The position numbers were made by a program, and so were the translations under genes. Source: an uncultured Lachnospiraceae bacterium (GTDB taxonomy: Bacteria; Bacillota; Clostridia; Lachnospirales; Lachnospiraceae). From it: a stretch of 64,000 nucleotides of DNA. Under the pieces are notes generated by a model. The model searched no databases, had not been told where the DNA came from, and was given only the letters and a program-made list of their open reading frames with translations. The stretch spans positions 1-64,000 of the forward strand of contig CADAOZ010000015.1 of assembly GCA_902789735.1 (NCBI GenBank), given 5' to 3'. This document shows positions 43,532 through 52,515 of this stretch, piece by piece; within the stretch, counting starts at the first letter, position 1; each line of letters begins with the position of its first letter.

Positions 43532-44156
43532 ACTGCGTTTTTCTTTTCTCCATACGCTGACGGTCGCATTCGATCCATTCATCCAGCGTCAGAGGCGTAT
43601 AGTCAGAATACATGCAGAAGCAGTTGATCAGGTTACAGGGAATATGGAAGGGATGGCCGCTGCGGTCATAGCGGACCGTGGACCGGATCTTTTCCTGGAA
43701 GTCTTCGATCAGGCGCTGATCGACGGTATCATGGACATGACCGTAGAGCATGTAAGTCTGGGGACGGCCGTCTTCCATCAGCTTGTACTGACCGTTATAG
43801 CAGAGGATCGGATAATGGCAGAGGATGACTTTACGGCGGTTGTCACGCAGCTCTGTATAGGGCCGGATCCATTTGAAGCGGGAAGCGCTGTAGCCTTTTT
43901 TGGTCCCGTACCGGTCATGGTTGCCCTGGATCAGGCAGAGATGACCGTTGAGCTGCTCCAGAAGCGCCGTACTCTCCTCTGCGGTTCCGAAGGACAGATC
44001 CCCAAGAATAATGACTTCATCATTCCATCGGACTTTTTGATTCCATTTCTCAATCATATAGGCGTTCATTTCCGTCACATCGGCAAACCCTCTGCAGTCC
44101 ATCTGGTGATTGATGTTGGCGTGATAGAAATGACAGTCGGCGATATAGTATCTCAT
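43530..44156 (-). CDS. Calcineurin-like metallophosphoesterase
   Basis: 208 residues from ATG at 44156. Metal-binding motifs in order: D-C-H-F-Y-H near residue 8, G-D-L-S-F-G near 52, G-N-H-D near 79, H near 112 (L-C-H-Y-P) and G-H-V-H-D near 138. This is the small bacterial group of YfcE-like or phage-type phosphoesterases; the substrate is unknown. The frame is open far upstream, but only from 44156 does the sequence look like protein. The last codons overlap the terminator hairpin. Confidence 0.85.
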   Translation of the reverse strand: MRYYIADCHFYHANINHQMDCRGFADVTEMNAYMIEKWNQKVRWNDEVIILGDLSFGTAEESTALLEQLNGHLCLIQGNHDRYGTKKGYSASRFKWIRPYTELRDNRRKVILCHYPILCYNGQYKLMEDGRPQTYMLYGHVHDTVDQRLIEDFQEKIRSTVRYDRSGHPFHIPCNLINCFCMYSDYTPLTLDEWIECDRQRMEKRKTQ

Positions 44157-44495
44157 AATGTACCGGTCCTTTTTGACAGGTCTGCGCCTGCCGCCGGAAG
44201 TTTCCATACAGCGGATGCGCGCATATATGTTTAGAATAGCAGACAGATTTCTGAATGGCAAGGTAAATGGCGGATCTGTCAAGACATATGTACGGATAGG
44301 AATACAGGAGCGTAAAAGAGTCCGGGAAAAGAGGTGTTGGCAGTTGACAATACCCCTCTGGGGTATATAATAAGGAAGGATACCCCGGAGGGGTATAATT
44401 GGCTTACAGAAGAAAGAAACGTCCGGCCGGCAGGGAATACCCGCGCCGTCTGGCGCAGCACCATATAGCTGTCGATCAAGAAAGGAAGGAAAAAG
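44157..44495. other. Promoter region before csoR
   Basis: Apart from the csoR promoter and operators at 44344-44396 and a 90-base leader, the left 180 bases show nothing recognisable. Confidence 0.4.
44344..44396 (+). promoter_or_regulatory. csoR-copA promoter with two CsoR operators
   Basis: TTGACA (44344-44349), 16-base spacer, TATAAT (44366-44371). Operator 1 ATACCCCTCTGGGGTAT (44350-44366) fills the spacer; operator 2 ATACCCCGGAGGGGTAT (44380-44396) lies just downstream, centres 30 bp apart. Both match the CsoR consensus TACCCC-n-GGGGTA, so apo-CsoR should block RNA polymerase and copper release it. Confidence 0.92.
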
Positions 44496-44864
44496 ATGTC
44501 CGGTGAGCATGTGAATGACCATACAGAGATTCCGGCCGGAAGCGACGTCCCGGGAACGGAACAGGAAAACGGCTGCTGCGGCAGTGACCGTCATAAAGTC
44601 AGGTCTGAAAAGGAATACAGGGATCTGATGAACCGGCTGAGCCGGATTGAGGGACAGGTAAGGGGCATCCGCAGAATGCTGGAGGATGACGCGTACTGTA
44701 TTGATATCCTGACCCAGGTATCCGCTGCCAACGCAGCGCTGAACAGTTTCAGTAAAACACTGCTGGCCAATCATATCCGGACCTGCGTCGCGGAAGATGT
44801 ACGGGAAGGCCATGAGGAGAAGCTGGATGAGCTGCTGAAGACTCTTCCCAAACTGATGAAATAA
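44496..44864 (+). CDS. csoR: Copper-sensing repressor CsoR
   Basis: 122 residues, all-helical DUF156 protein. The three copper ligands are visible: Cys in D-D-A-Y-C-I-D-I-L (helix 2), His and Cys in L-A-N-H-I-R-T-C (helix 3). The core begins at residue 45 (L-M-N-R-L-S-R-I-E-G-Q-V-R-G); the first 40 residues are an extra polar tail with a C-C pair (E-N-G-C-C-G-S-D). Binds the palindromes upstream and dissociates on Cu(I). ATG 44496 has AAGGAAGG; copA follows 31 bases later. Confidence 0.93.
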   Translation: MSGEHVNDHTEIPAGSDVPGTEQENGCCGSDRHKVRSEKEYRDLMNRLSRIEGQVRGIRRMLEDDAYCIDILTQVSAANAALNSFSKTLLANHIRTCVAEDVREGHEEKLDELLKTLPKLMK

Positions 44865-44895
44865 GGTTTTTCCGGGCAGAAAGTAAGGAGGAAAG

Positions 44896-47493
44896 ATGGA
44901 ACAGTATACAGTAACGGGCATGAGCTGCGCTGCCTGCCAGGCCCGTGTTGAAAAAGCGGTGCGGAAGGTACCGGGCGTGACGGACTGCAGTGTCAGTCTG
45001 CTGACCAATTCCATGGGCGTAGAAGGGACTGCTTCCCCGGAACAGATTATTGCGGCTGTGGAAAATGCCGGCTATGGCGCCGGGATCCGGGGCGCCGGCG
45101 ATACCCGGAAAAGGGGCAGTCTGTCTGCACGGATTGCGGAAGAAGAGGAAGCCCTGCGGGACAGGACAACGCCGGTCCTGAAGAAACGGCTGCTGGCTTC
45201 GGTGGGATTTCTGCTGGTCCTGATGTATTTTTCCATGGGACATATGATGTGGAACTGGCCCCTGCCGCCCTTTTTTGAAAACAACCATGTGGCTATGGGC
45301 CTGGTGCAGCTGCTGCTGGCGGGCATTATCATGGTCATCAACCAGAAATTTTTTATCAGCGGTTTTAAGAGCCTCTTTCATGGGGCGCCCAATATGGATT
45401 CTACCATCGCTCTGGGATCCGGTGCGGCTTTTATTTACAGTACGGTCATGCTGCTGGCAATGACCCGGGCGCAGGCGGACGGAGACAGCGCCAAAGTCAT
45501 GGAATATATGATGGAGTTCTATTTTGAATCCGCAGCCATGATTCTGACCCTGATCACCGTCGGGAAGATGCTGGAATCCTATTCCAAAGGCAAGACGACC
45601 AATGCGCTCCGGAGTCTGATGAAGCTGGCTCCGGAGACAGCCACTGTGATCCGGGACGGCGCGGAGATGACAGTCCCGATTGACGACGTCCGGGAGGGAG
45701 ATATTTTTACCGTCAGGCCCGGTGAAAATATACCGGTCGACGGTATTATTCTGGAAGGCAGCAGTGCTGTTAATGAGGCGGCCCTGACCGGAGAGAGCAT
45801 TCCTGTGGACAAGGAGGAGGGAGACAGTGTTTCGTCGGCTACGCTGAACCAGTCAGGCTTCCTCAAATGCCGGGCCACCCGGGTCGGAGAGGATACTTCT
45901 CTGGCCAGGATCATTTCCATGGTCTCGGATGCCGCCGCGACCAAGGCGCCTGTCGCCAGGCTGGCGGATACGATCTCCGGCTATTTTGTACCGGCCGTCA
46001 TCGGAATCGCGCTGGTGACCCTGGCCGCCTGGCTGCTGGCCGGACAGACGCCCGGCTTTGCCCTGGCAAGGGCCATCAGTGTGCTGGTGGTCAGTTGTCC
46101 CTGCGCACTGGGGCTGGCCACGCCGGTCGCCATCATGGTCGGCAGCGGCCTGGGCGCCCGTAACGGCATCCTGTTCAAGAACGCGGAAGCCCTGCAGGAG
46201 ACCGGAAATATCCAGATCGCGGCCCTGGATAAAACGGGGACCATTACCAACGGACAGCCCCGGGTCACGGACCTGCTGCCGGCTGCAGGTGTGACAGCGG
46301 AAGAACTGCTGGAGAAGGCGTACGCCCTGGAACTGAAAAGCGAGCATCCGCTGGCCAACGCGGTCACTGTATATGGCAGAGAACAGGGGCTGACGGCGGA
46401 CGCGGCCGATGATTTCCGGGCGCTGCCCGGGAACGGACTGACCGGAACATATCGGGGAAAGAAACTGACGGGAGGCAGCCTCAAATACATCAGCGGCCTG
46501 GGACCTGTGAGCGCGGCCGTCCGGCAGGAATGCCGGGATCTCTCGGAAGCGGGCAAGACCCCGCTGCTGTTCATGGAGAATGGAAAGCTGCTGGGCATCA
46601 TCGCGGTGGCGGATACCATCAAGGAAGATTCTGCCCAGGCGATTCGTGAACTGCGCAATATGGGCATCCATGTCGTTATGCTGACCGGTGACAACCGGCG
46701 GACTGCGGAAGCCATCGGACGGGAGGCCGGCGTCAACGAGGTCATCGCGGATGTGCTCCCGGACGGGAAGGAAGCCATTATCCGCCGCCTGCAGGAGAAG
46801 GGCAAAGTGGCTATGATCGGCGACGGAATCAACGACGCGCCCGCTCTGACCAGGGCGGATATCGGCATCGCCATAGGAGCGGGCACGGACGTAGCCATGG
46901 ACGCGGCCGATGTTGTTCTTATGAAGAGCAGGCTGACGGATGCTTCCGCGGCAGTCCGCCTGAGCCGGCAGACCTACCGCAATATTCTGGAGAATCTCTT
47001 CTGGGCGCTCTTTTATAACGTCCTGCTGATTCCGGTGGCGGCCGGCGCCTATGTTCATCTGCTTGGAATCACCATGGATCCCATGCTGGGTGCCGCGGCC
47101 ATGAGCCTGTCCAGCTTCTGTGTTGTCAGCAATGCCCTGCGCCTGAACCTGTTCAGGGTCCATGACGACAGCCGCGACCGTAAACGGAAACATCCCGTGG
47201 AGACAGATGCGGAAGGATACCTCCTCCCGCACTTGTCCCAGGCGGAAGAAGATAACAGTCAAAAAGAAAGTGAGGAATCCGAAATGAAGAAAACCATCAG
47301 AATCGAAGGCATGATGTGTCCCCATTGTGAGGCGACTGTAAAGAAAGCCCTGGAAAAACTGCCTCAGGTCGACAGCGCCGAGGTCAGTCATACAGCGGGT
47401 ACCGCCGTTGTCAGCCTGAATGCGGAGATTGAGGATGCAGTCTTGAAAGAGACCGTCGAAGCCAAAGATTACGATGTGACCGGCATCGAGTAA
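44896..47493 (+). CDS. copA: Copper-exporting P1B-type ATPase with C-terminal CopZ-like domain
   Basis: 865 residues. Pumps Cu(I) out of the cytosol. N-terminal HMA domain with M-S-C-A-A-C (8-13), eight membrane helices, transmembrane copper motif S-C-P-C-A-L near 400, phosphorylation site D-K-T-G-T-I-T near 445, S-E-H-P-L-A near 480 and G-D-G-I-N-D-A-P-A near 640. After an acidic linker (Q-A-E-E-D-N-S-Q-K-E-S-E-E) a second HMA domain, residues 797-865, has M-M-C-P-H-C, like the chaperone CopZ. An ATG at 47284 with GAGGAA seven bases before it could start CopZ on its own. Repressed by CsoR. Confidence 0.95.
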   Translation: MEQYTVTGMSCAACQARVEKAVRKVPGVTDCSVSLLTNSMGVEGTASPEQIIAAVENAGYGAGIRGAGDTRKRGSLSARIAEEEEALRDRTTPVLKKRLLASVGFLLVLMYFSMGHMMWNWPLPPFFENNHVAMGLVQLLLAGIIMVINQKFFISGFKSLFHGAPNMDSTIALGSGAAFIYSTVMLLAMTRAQADGDSAKVMEYMMEFYFESAAMILTLITVGKMLESYSKGKTTNALRSLMKLAPETATVIRDGAEMTVPIDDVREGDIFTVRPGENIPVDGIILEGSSAVNEAALTGESIPVDKEEGDSVSSATLNQSGFLKCRATRVGEDTSLARIISMVSDAAATKAPVARLADTISGYFVPAVIGIALVTLAAWLLAGQTPGFALARAISVLVVSCPCALGLATPVAIMVGSGLGARNGILFKNAEALQETGNIQIAALDKTGTITNGQPRVTDLLPAAGVTAEELLEKAYALELKSEHPLANAVTVYGREQGLTADAADDFRALPGNGLTGTYRGKKLTGGSLKYISGLGPVSAAVRQECRDLSEAGKTPLLFMENGKLLGIIAVADTIKEDSAQAIRELRNMGIHVVMLTGDNRRTAEAIGREAGVNEVIADVLPDGKEAIIRRLQEKGKVAMIGDGINDAPALTRADIGIAIGAGTDVAMDAADVVLMKSRLTDASAAVRLSRQTYRNILENLFWALFYNVLLIPVAAGAYVHLLGITMDPMLGAAAMSLSSFCVVSNALRLNLFRVHDDSRDRKRKHPVETDAEGYLLPHLSQAEEDNSQKESEESEMKKTIRIEGMMCPHCEATVKKALEKLPQVDSAEVSHTAGTAVVSLNAEIEDAVLKETVEAKDYDVTGIE

Positions 47494-47534
47494 TACGCAG
47501 GACCCGCGGTTTCCGCGGGAAAGACGATAAAGAG

Positions 47535-47586
47535 AATCCTCTGCAGAAAACCTTCCTGTCCGAAGGAAATCTGCAGGGGATTTTTT
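47535..47586 (+). terminator. Terminator after copA
   Basis: AATCCTCTGCAG pairs with CTGCAGGGGATT, with an inner CCTTC/GAAGG stem, followed by six T. Confidence 0.85.
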
Positions 47587-47628
47587 GATGCTTCGGATCC
47601 CAGGCCATGCGGATGGCGCAAAAAAGCC

Positions 47629-47679
47629 TTGACACACAGGAAAGACATTATTAAAATATGAAATCGAAATTCGTTTTCA
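47629..47679 (+). promoter_or_regulatory. Promoter and Fur/Zur-type operator of the zinc operon
   Basis: TTGACA (47629-47634), 17-base spacer, TAAAAT (47652-47657). Immediately downstream (47659-47679) is a 21-bp dyad of form TGAAA-n-CGAA-n-TTCG-n-TTTCA, all arm positions matched. It covers the transcription start, right before a Fur-family gene and znuACB, so it is the likely repressor site. Confidence 0.82.
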
Positions 47680-47703
47680 AATTGAAAGAACAGGAGGCTG
47701 CCC

Positions 47704-48147
47704 GTGGCGGCAGAGAAAAAGATGGCAGAGAGGACCCGTTATAAAACAAAGCAGAAGGATCAGCTGACCGCCTATCTCCGGGACCGGTCCGGTGTACATG
47801 TGACAGCGGCGGAGATCCATAATGATTTCCAGAACAGAGGTGTGACCATGGGGATGGCCACCATTTACCGCCATCTGGATCAGCTGGTGGCGGACGGACT
47901 GGTCCGGAAATATATCATCGGCGCGACCGGCAGCGCCTGTTTTGAATATGTAGGCGAACGGGCGGATGATATGATCGACTGTTTCCATTGTAAATGTGAA
48001 AAATGCGGGAAACTGATCCATCTGCACTGTGATGAACTGAAGGAGCTGCAGAAGCATATCGATAAGAACCATGGTTTTGTCATTGATCCCATGATGACGG
48101 TCTTCTATGGAATATGCGGAGACTGCAGGATAAAAATACATGCGTAA
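47704..48147 (+). CDS. Fur-family metal regulator, probably Zur
   Basis: 147 residues from GTG 47704 (AGGAGG site at 47691); ATG 47722 is an alternative. N-terminal winged helix with V-T-A-A-E-I-H-N-D-F, M-G-M-A-T-I-Y-R-H-L-D-Q-L near 58-70, a hinge, and a C-terminal half with C-F-H-C-K-C-E-K-C-G-K, L-I-H-L-H-C and two Cys near the end (C-G-D-C). The four Cys build the structural zinc site. Next genes form a zinc ABC transporter overlapping by eight bases, so Zur is more likely than Fur, but sequence alone does not settle the metal. Confidence 0.85.
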   Translation: MAAEKKMAERTRYKTKQKDQLTAYLRDRSGVHVTAAEIHNDFQNRGVTMGMATIYRHLDQLVADGLVRKYIIGATGSACFEYVGERADDMIDCFHCKCEKCGKLIHLHCDELKELQKHIDKNHGFVIDPMMTVFYGICGDCRIKIHA

Positions 48148-49168
48148 TACCGGGAATCAGAAAACAGACAAAAAACGCCAATTCAAAAAGCTGCCATATA
48201 AAATACTGCTGGGAACGGTCATCCTGGCCCTTTTCCTGCTGACAGGCTGCGGGGCGTCCGCTGCCGGGAAGGAAAAGACCGGCCGCCTGCAGGTGATCAC
48301 CACCATTTTTCCCCCCTTCGATTTTGCCAGGCAGATTGCGGGCGGGCAGGCGGATGTCCGTATGCTGCTCAAACCCGGTGAGGAGATTCATTCCTACGAG
48401 CCGACGCCCCAGGATATCCGGGATATCCAGAACTGTGATCTGTTCATTTACGTGGGCGGTGAGAATGATGTCTGGGTGGAAGAGATCCTGGAATCCATGG
48501 GCGAACAGGCCCCGGAGTCCCTGCGTCTGATGGATATGGTCGAGGTCTTCCGTGAGGAAACTGTAGAAGGCATGCAGGAAGAGAAGGGGGCGCACGATCA
48601 CGGAGATGCCCATGGGGAGGAAGAGCACGATCATGAAGAGGAAGCAGATGAACATGTCTGGACTTCCCCTGTGAACGCGGCGGAGATCACCGCGCATATA
48701 GCGGAAGCCATGGCTGAAAAGGATCCGCAGAACGCGGCTTTTTACAGGGAAAACGCGGAGGCTTATATCGGAGAACTGAAGCGGCTGGATGAGAGCTTCC
48801 GCTGCCTGACCGAAGGCGCGGCCAGAAAGACCCTGGTCTTTGGAGACCGTTTCCCTTTGCGCTATTTTGCCGAGGAATACGGACTGGATTATTACGCGGC
48901 CTTTCCGGGCTGTTCGGCCGACTGCGAACCGTCCGCGGCGACCATGGCTTTCCTGATCGACAAGGTCAGGCAGGAGGGGATTCCGGTGGTCTTCAGCATC
49001 GAATTTTCCAATGGGAATATAGCTAAGGCTATATGCGAGTGTACAGACGCCGTACCCATGACCTTTTACAGCTGCCATAACGTGACGGCCGACCAGATGC
49101 AGGCAGGCGTTACCTATATAGATATGATGGAAGACAATCTGGCCGTATTGGAAAAGGCCCTGGATTAA
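48140..49168 (+). CDS. znuA: Zinc ABC transporter substrate-binding lipoprotein
   Basis: 342 residues. Signal peptide with lipobox L-L-T-G-C near residue 36. Cluster A-I fold of the ZnuA/AdcA type: I-F-P-P-F-D-F-A near 57 and P-G-E-E-I-H-S-Y-E-P-T-P (first zinc His) near 79. A charged His-rich loop follows near 154-175 (H-D-H-G-D-A-H-G, then H-D-H-E), as in zinc-specific members. Start overlaps the Fur-family gene by eight bases. Delivers zinc to the ZnuB channel. Confidence 0.93.
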   Translation: MRNTGNQKTDKKRQFKKLPYKILLGTVILALFLLTGCGASAAGKEKTGRLQVITTIFPPFDFARQIAGGQADVRMLLKPGEEIHSYEPTPQDIRDIQNCDLFIYVGGENDVWVEEILESMGEQAPESLRLMDMVEVFREETVEGMQEEKGAHDHGDAHGEEEHDHEEEADEHVWTSPVNAAEITAHIAEAMAEKDPQNAAFYRENAEAYIGELKRLDESFRCLTEGAARKTLVFGDRFPLRYFAEEYGLDYYAAFPGCSADCEPSAATMAFLIDKVRQEGIPVVFSIEFSNGNIAKAICECTDAVPMTFYSCHNVTADQMQAGVTYIDMMEDNLAVLEKALD

Positions 49169-49194
49169 CGGCGGATATTTGAGGAGAATCCTGC

Positions 49195-49965
49195 ATGAGC
49201 TTACTTGTATGCAAAAACCTTTCTTTCGCTTATGACGGCATGACGGTCGTACATAATCTGAACTTCAAAGTGGAACAGGGAGATTACCTCTGTATCGTCG
49301 GCGAAAACGGCGCCGGCAAGAGTACCCTGATCAAAGGCCTGCTGCAGCTGAAAAAGCCGTCCGCAGGATCCATAACCATGGGGGAAGGACTGAAAGCCTC
49401 GGAAATCGGCTATCTGCCCCAGCAGACCCAGATCCAGAAGGATTTTCCGGCCAGTGTCCGGGAAGTGGTCATGTCCGGCTTTCTGGGCGCCCACGGCCTG
49501 TCGCCCTTTTATTCCGCCTCTGAGAAGGAAGAGGCCATGCGGCATATGGAGGCGCTGGAGATCACCGACCTGTCCCGCCGCTGTTACCGGGACCTGTCCG
49601 GCGGCCAGCAGCAGAGAGTCCTTCTGGCCAGGGCTCTGTGCGCGACCCGGAAGCTGATCCTGCTGGATGAGCCCGCTTCAGGCCTGGATCCCGTGGTGAC
49701 CCGGAGCCTGTATGATGTGGTGGAAAGGATCAATAAAAAGACCGGTATAACGGTCATCATGGTCTCCCATGATATACCGGCCGCCATGGAGTACGCTTCC
49801 AAAATCCTGCATCTGGGGAGCGACCGTCAGCTGTACTTCGGCAGCATGGACAATTACCGCCACAGCGCCGCCTATCACAGCTTCCTGGGCGGATCCGCGG
49901 TCCATATCTGGAAGCATGACGGGAAGCTTCGCAGTCCCCAGAAGAAAGAGCAGGCAGGAGATTAA
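49195..49965 (+). CDS. znuC: Zinc ABC transporter ATP-binding protein
   Basis: 256 residues. Walker A G-E-N-G-A-G-K-S near 37, Q-loop L-P-Q-Q-T-Q near 80, signature L-S-G-G-Q-Q-Q-R near 138, Walker B L-I-L-L-D-E-P-A near 158 and the switch His in V-S-H-D. Of normal length for this subfamily. Powers zinc import with ZnuB, whose gene starts two bases after this stop. GAGGAG is before the ATG. Confidence 0.94.
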   Translation: MSLLVCKNLSFAYDGMTVVHNLNFKVEQGDYLCIVGENGAGKSTLIKGLLQLKKPSAGSITMGEGLKASEIGYLPQQTQIQKDFPASVREVVMSGFLGAHGLSPFYSASEKEEAMRHMEALEITDLSRRCYRDLSGGQQQRVLLARALCATRKLILLDEPASGLDPVVTRSLYDVVERINKKTGITVIMVSHDIPAAMEYASKILHLGSDRQLYFGSMDNYRHSAAYHSFLGGSAVHIWKHDGKLRSPQKKEQAGD

Positions 49966-49967
49966 AA

Positions 49968-50789
49968 ATGTTCAGTCTAATCATAGAGATGTTTTCTTAT
50001 CCATTTATGGTCAGGGCCCTGCTGGCAGGTTCCCTGATCGCCCTTTGCGCGTCTTTGCTGGGCGTGAGCCTGGTCCTGAAGCGCTATTCCATGATTGGCG
50101 ACGGCCTGTCCCATGTGGGATTCGGCGCCCTGGCTGTGGCGACCGCCATGAACGCGGCCCCGCTGGCCGTAGCCATTCCGGTCGTAGTCCTGGCAGCTTT
50201 CGGCCTGCTGCGTCTCAATGAAAACAGTAAGATCAAGGGAGACGCGGCCATCGCCCTGATTTCCAGCGGATCGCTGGCCATCGGCGTGACGGTCATCTCC
50301 ATGACGACCGGTATGAACACCGATGTCTACAATTATCTGTTCGGCAGCATTCTGAGCATGTCCCAGCAGGATGTAACGCTGACAGCCATCCTGTCCCTTG
50401 TGGTCCTGGCCCTGTTCATTTTCTTTTATCACAGGATCTTTGCCGTTACTTTTGACGAGACCTTTGCCAGGGCCACCGGTATGAACGCCGGCCTCTACAA
50501 TATCCTGATCGCCCTGTTGACGGCGCTGGTCATTGTGGTGGGCATGCGGATGATGGGATCTTTGCTGATCTCCAGCCTGATCGTTTTCCCGGCCATGACG
50601 GCCATGCGCCTTTGCAGGACCTTTTTGTCCGTGATCCTGCACGCGGCCTGTATTTCGGTGGGCTGCCTGCTGGTGGGCATCACCATTTCCTATCTGTACG
50701 CGACGCCTACCGGGGCCAGTATCGTGCTCTGCAACATCGCTGTATTCCTGGTCTACAGCCTGATCGGCCTGGTCCGGGACAGAAACTGA
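49968..50789 (+). CDS. znuB: Zinc ABC transporter permease
   Basis: 273 residues, about eight membrane helices (L-L-A-G-S-L-I-A-L-C-A-S-L-L-G; L-A-V-A-T-A-M; I-S-S-G-S-L-A-I-G; M-M-G-S-L-L-I-S-S-L-I-V-F-P-A near 195). The block G-D-G-L-S-H-V-G-F-G-A near 44 is diagnostic of the ABC-3 metal permease family. Last gene of the zur-znuA-znuC-znuB operon, followed by a terminator. Confidence 0.94.
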   Translation: MFSLIIEMFSYPFMVRALLAGSLIALCASLLGVSLVLKRYSMIGDGLSHVGFGALAVATAMNAAPLAVAIPVVVLAAFGLLRLNENSKIKGDAAIALISSGSLAIGVTVISMTTGMNTDVYNYLFGSILSMSQQDVTLTAILSLVVLALFIFFYHRIFAVTFDETFARATGMNAGLYNILIALLTALVIVVGMRMMGSLLISSLIVFPAMTAMRLCRTFLSVILHAACISVGCLLVGITISYLYATPTGASIVLCNIAVFLVYSLIGLVRDRN

Positions 50790-50803
50790 TCTCAAAAAAT
50801 AAT

Positions 50804-50846
50804 AAAGACCTTTGCCATTCCCTGTAAGGAACAGCAAAGGTCTTTT
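50804..50846. terminator. Bidirectional terminator after znuB
   Basis: AAAGACCTTTGC (50804-50815) and GCAAAGGTCTTT (50834-50845) form a perfect 12-bp stem; T-rich flanks on both strands. It also serves the convergent membrane-protein gene. Confidence 0.85.
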
Positions 50847-50876
50847 TGATGCGGATAAACGCTGCGGTCCGGGCGG

Positions 50877-52454
50877 TCAGCGCAGCTGCAGGATTACAAG
50901 GTGGTCATCCCGGTACAGCGCCTGATAGCCTTTTTGGGTCAGTCCGTCGGAAATGGCGGTCATATCCAGCGTACCCGGCGATTCCAGATTCAGGACCGCG
51001 TAGCCGTACGCATCCGCAGGACTGCCGTCCAGATAGCAGTTGATGCCCGCGCCGGCCGGGATGCCCAGCAGATGATTGGTCATATGGCCGTACAGGGCGA
51101 TGGTATTCTCTTCCGCTGTCTTTCCCTTTTCCACCTGAATATACTGTTCAAAAATCTCAGCCTGGGATTTGATCAGGGCGGTACGTTCGCTGTCAAAGCG
51201 GTCTTCCAGGATCGAGGCCCTGAAATTGGGGATAAATCCGATCAGCCCGATCAGCAGCAGGACCGAGAGACGCTGCGAAACGATGGTGTCCTCCTCCCCC
51301 AGACAGAGCAGCAGGACCGCCGGGACAAAGGCGATATTCAGGCCCCGGATCAGGGTGGGCAGAACAGTTGTATACAGAAGGATAAAAGCCGCCAGGAAAC
51401 CGGTCAGCATGTACAGGGACGCCAGATACTGGGGCAGGCAGTCTCTGCAGCGGTAGTTCTTATCGATGCAGCGCAGGATCCTGTAACAGAGAAACAGGAT
51501 CAGCGCGTAACAGGTCAGCAGGTAGAACATATAGCTGCCGAAGTGCTCGGACCGTCCCCGGATCAGGGCTATGGGACTGATCGTTTCCCAGGCAGGCTTC
51601 AGGCGGGCCTTGAGGAAAGGGAGGATGGCGGCCGGGCCGTCACTGCCCAGGGAAGAGACCAGGCTGCCGGTCAGGCTGACATTATAGGAAGCGCTGGTCT
51701 TCATTCTGATATAGAAGCATACCGCGATCACGCCCAGGGACAGGACCAGGGACAGGAGGACATAAAGGAACCAGAAGAGTTTTCCCCTGCCGCTGCCGGC
51801 CGTCAGCCGCCTGCCCAGACATAAGAACCATACGGGCACCGCGAGGGCAAAAAGAATATAGCAGGAAACACAGAACAGGATATAGAGGGGCGCCAGCAGG
51901 TACAGGATACTGTTATAAATGACACTGCCTTCCTTTGCCTGTGTCCACAGATACCACAGCATGGCGGCCAGAACAATGCCCAGGGAGAACCGGGTCGTTT
52001 CCGACATGGCGGTCAGGATATAGTTAAAGCTGGTATAAAAGAAACAGGAAGCCAGCAGCATCTTCAGCGTGCTGCGGAAGGAAGGCCTGGTGAACAGGAG
52101 AAAGAAGAAATTGGCCAGGCAGGAAAAGAGCAGGTTGGTATAGACCGGCGTCAGCAGGTCCATACCGGTGACAGCCGCGACGGGGGACATGGCCCAGACC
52201 ATAAAAGGGCCCCAGGCGCCGAAGGTGCCGATGGCCGCATGACCGCCATTGTAACCGTAATAGCCCAGGGGGCTGCCGAAGGCAGCCGCGCTGCGGACCT
52301 GACAGAACCAGGAGATTTCATCGTTCCAGACCGGAATCGCGGCCCGGGGGTCCACCCTGTAGCACAGGCAGAGAAAGAGGGCCGTCAGCAGGGGCATCAG
52401 GATAAAGAGAATATATACGGGGATCCGCTTGAGATCCATTTTCGCGTCTTTCAT
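50877..52454 (-). CDS. Polytopic membrane protein of unknown function (GT-C-like)
   Basis: 525 residues, about 11 predicted membrane helices, and a soluble C-terminal domain of about 110 residues. The first loop has W-N-D-E-I-S-W-F (residues 39-46), an acidic pair in the position of the catalytic Asp of GT-C transferases; G-Y-Y-G-Y-N-G-G-H follows. The tail has alternating strands (N-T-I-A-L-Y-G-H). I do not recognise a named family; a lipid-linked sugar or lipid transferase is plausible. Its gene is 61 bases after a similar membrane-protein gene. Confidence 0.6.
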   Translation of the reverse strand: MKDAKMDLKRIPVYILFILMPLLTALFLCLCYRVDPRAAIPVWNDEISWFCQVRSAAAFGSPLGYYGYNGGHAAIGTFGAWGPFMVWAMSPVAAVTGMDLLTPVYTNLLFSCLANFFFLLFTRPSFRSTLKMLLASCFFYTSFNYILTAMSETTRFSLGIVLAAMLWYLWTQAKEGSVIYNSILYLLAPLYILFCVSCYILFALAVPVWFLCLGRRLTAGSGRGKLFWFLYVLLSLVLSLGVIAVCFYIRMKTSASYNVSLTGSLVSSLGSDGPAAILPFLKARLKPAWETISPIALIRGRSEHFGSYMFYLLTCYALILFLCYRILRCIDKNYRCRDCLPQYLASLYMLTGFLAAFILLYTTVLPTLIRGLNIAFVPAVLLLCLGEEDTIVSQRLSVLLLIGLIGFIPNFRASILEDRFDSERTALIKSQAEIFEQYIQVEKGKTAEENTIALYGHMTNHLLGIPAGAGINCYLDGSPADAYGYAVLNLESPGTLDMTAISDGLTQKGYQALYRDDHLVILQLR

Positions 52455-52515
52455 GAAAAATACCGCCTTTCTGATGGACCGGCCGGAGCCGGCGCGTTTT
52501 CCGCAGCGGGGCCGG

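Noticed and set aside
44157-45014. N-terminal extension of the phosphoesterase frame
   Set aside because: It runs antisense through the csoR promoter and csoR itself; the motif-bearing protein starts at 44156.
45853-47637. 594-codon minus-strand open frame over copA
   Set aside because: Antisense shadow of a gene with complete P-type ATPase motifs.
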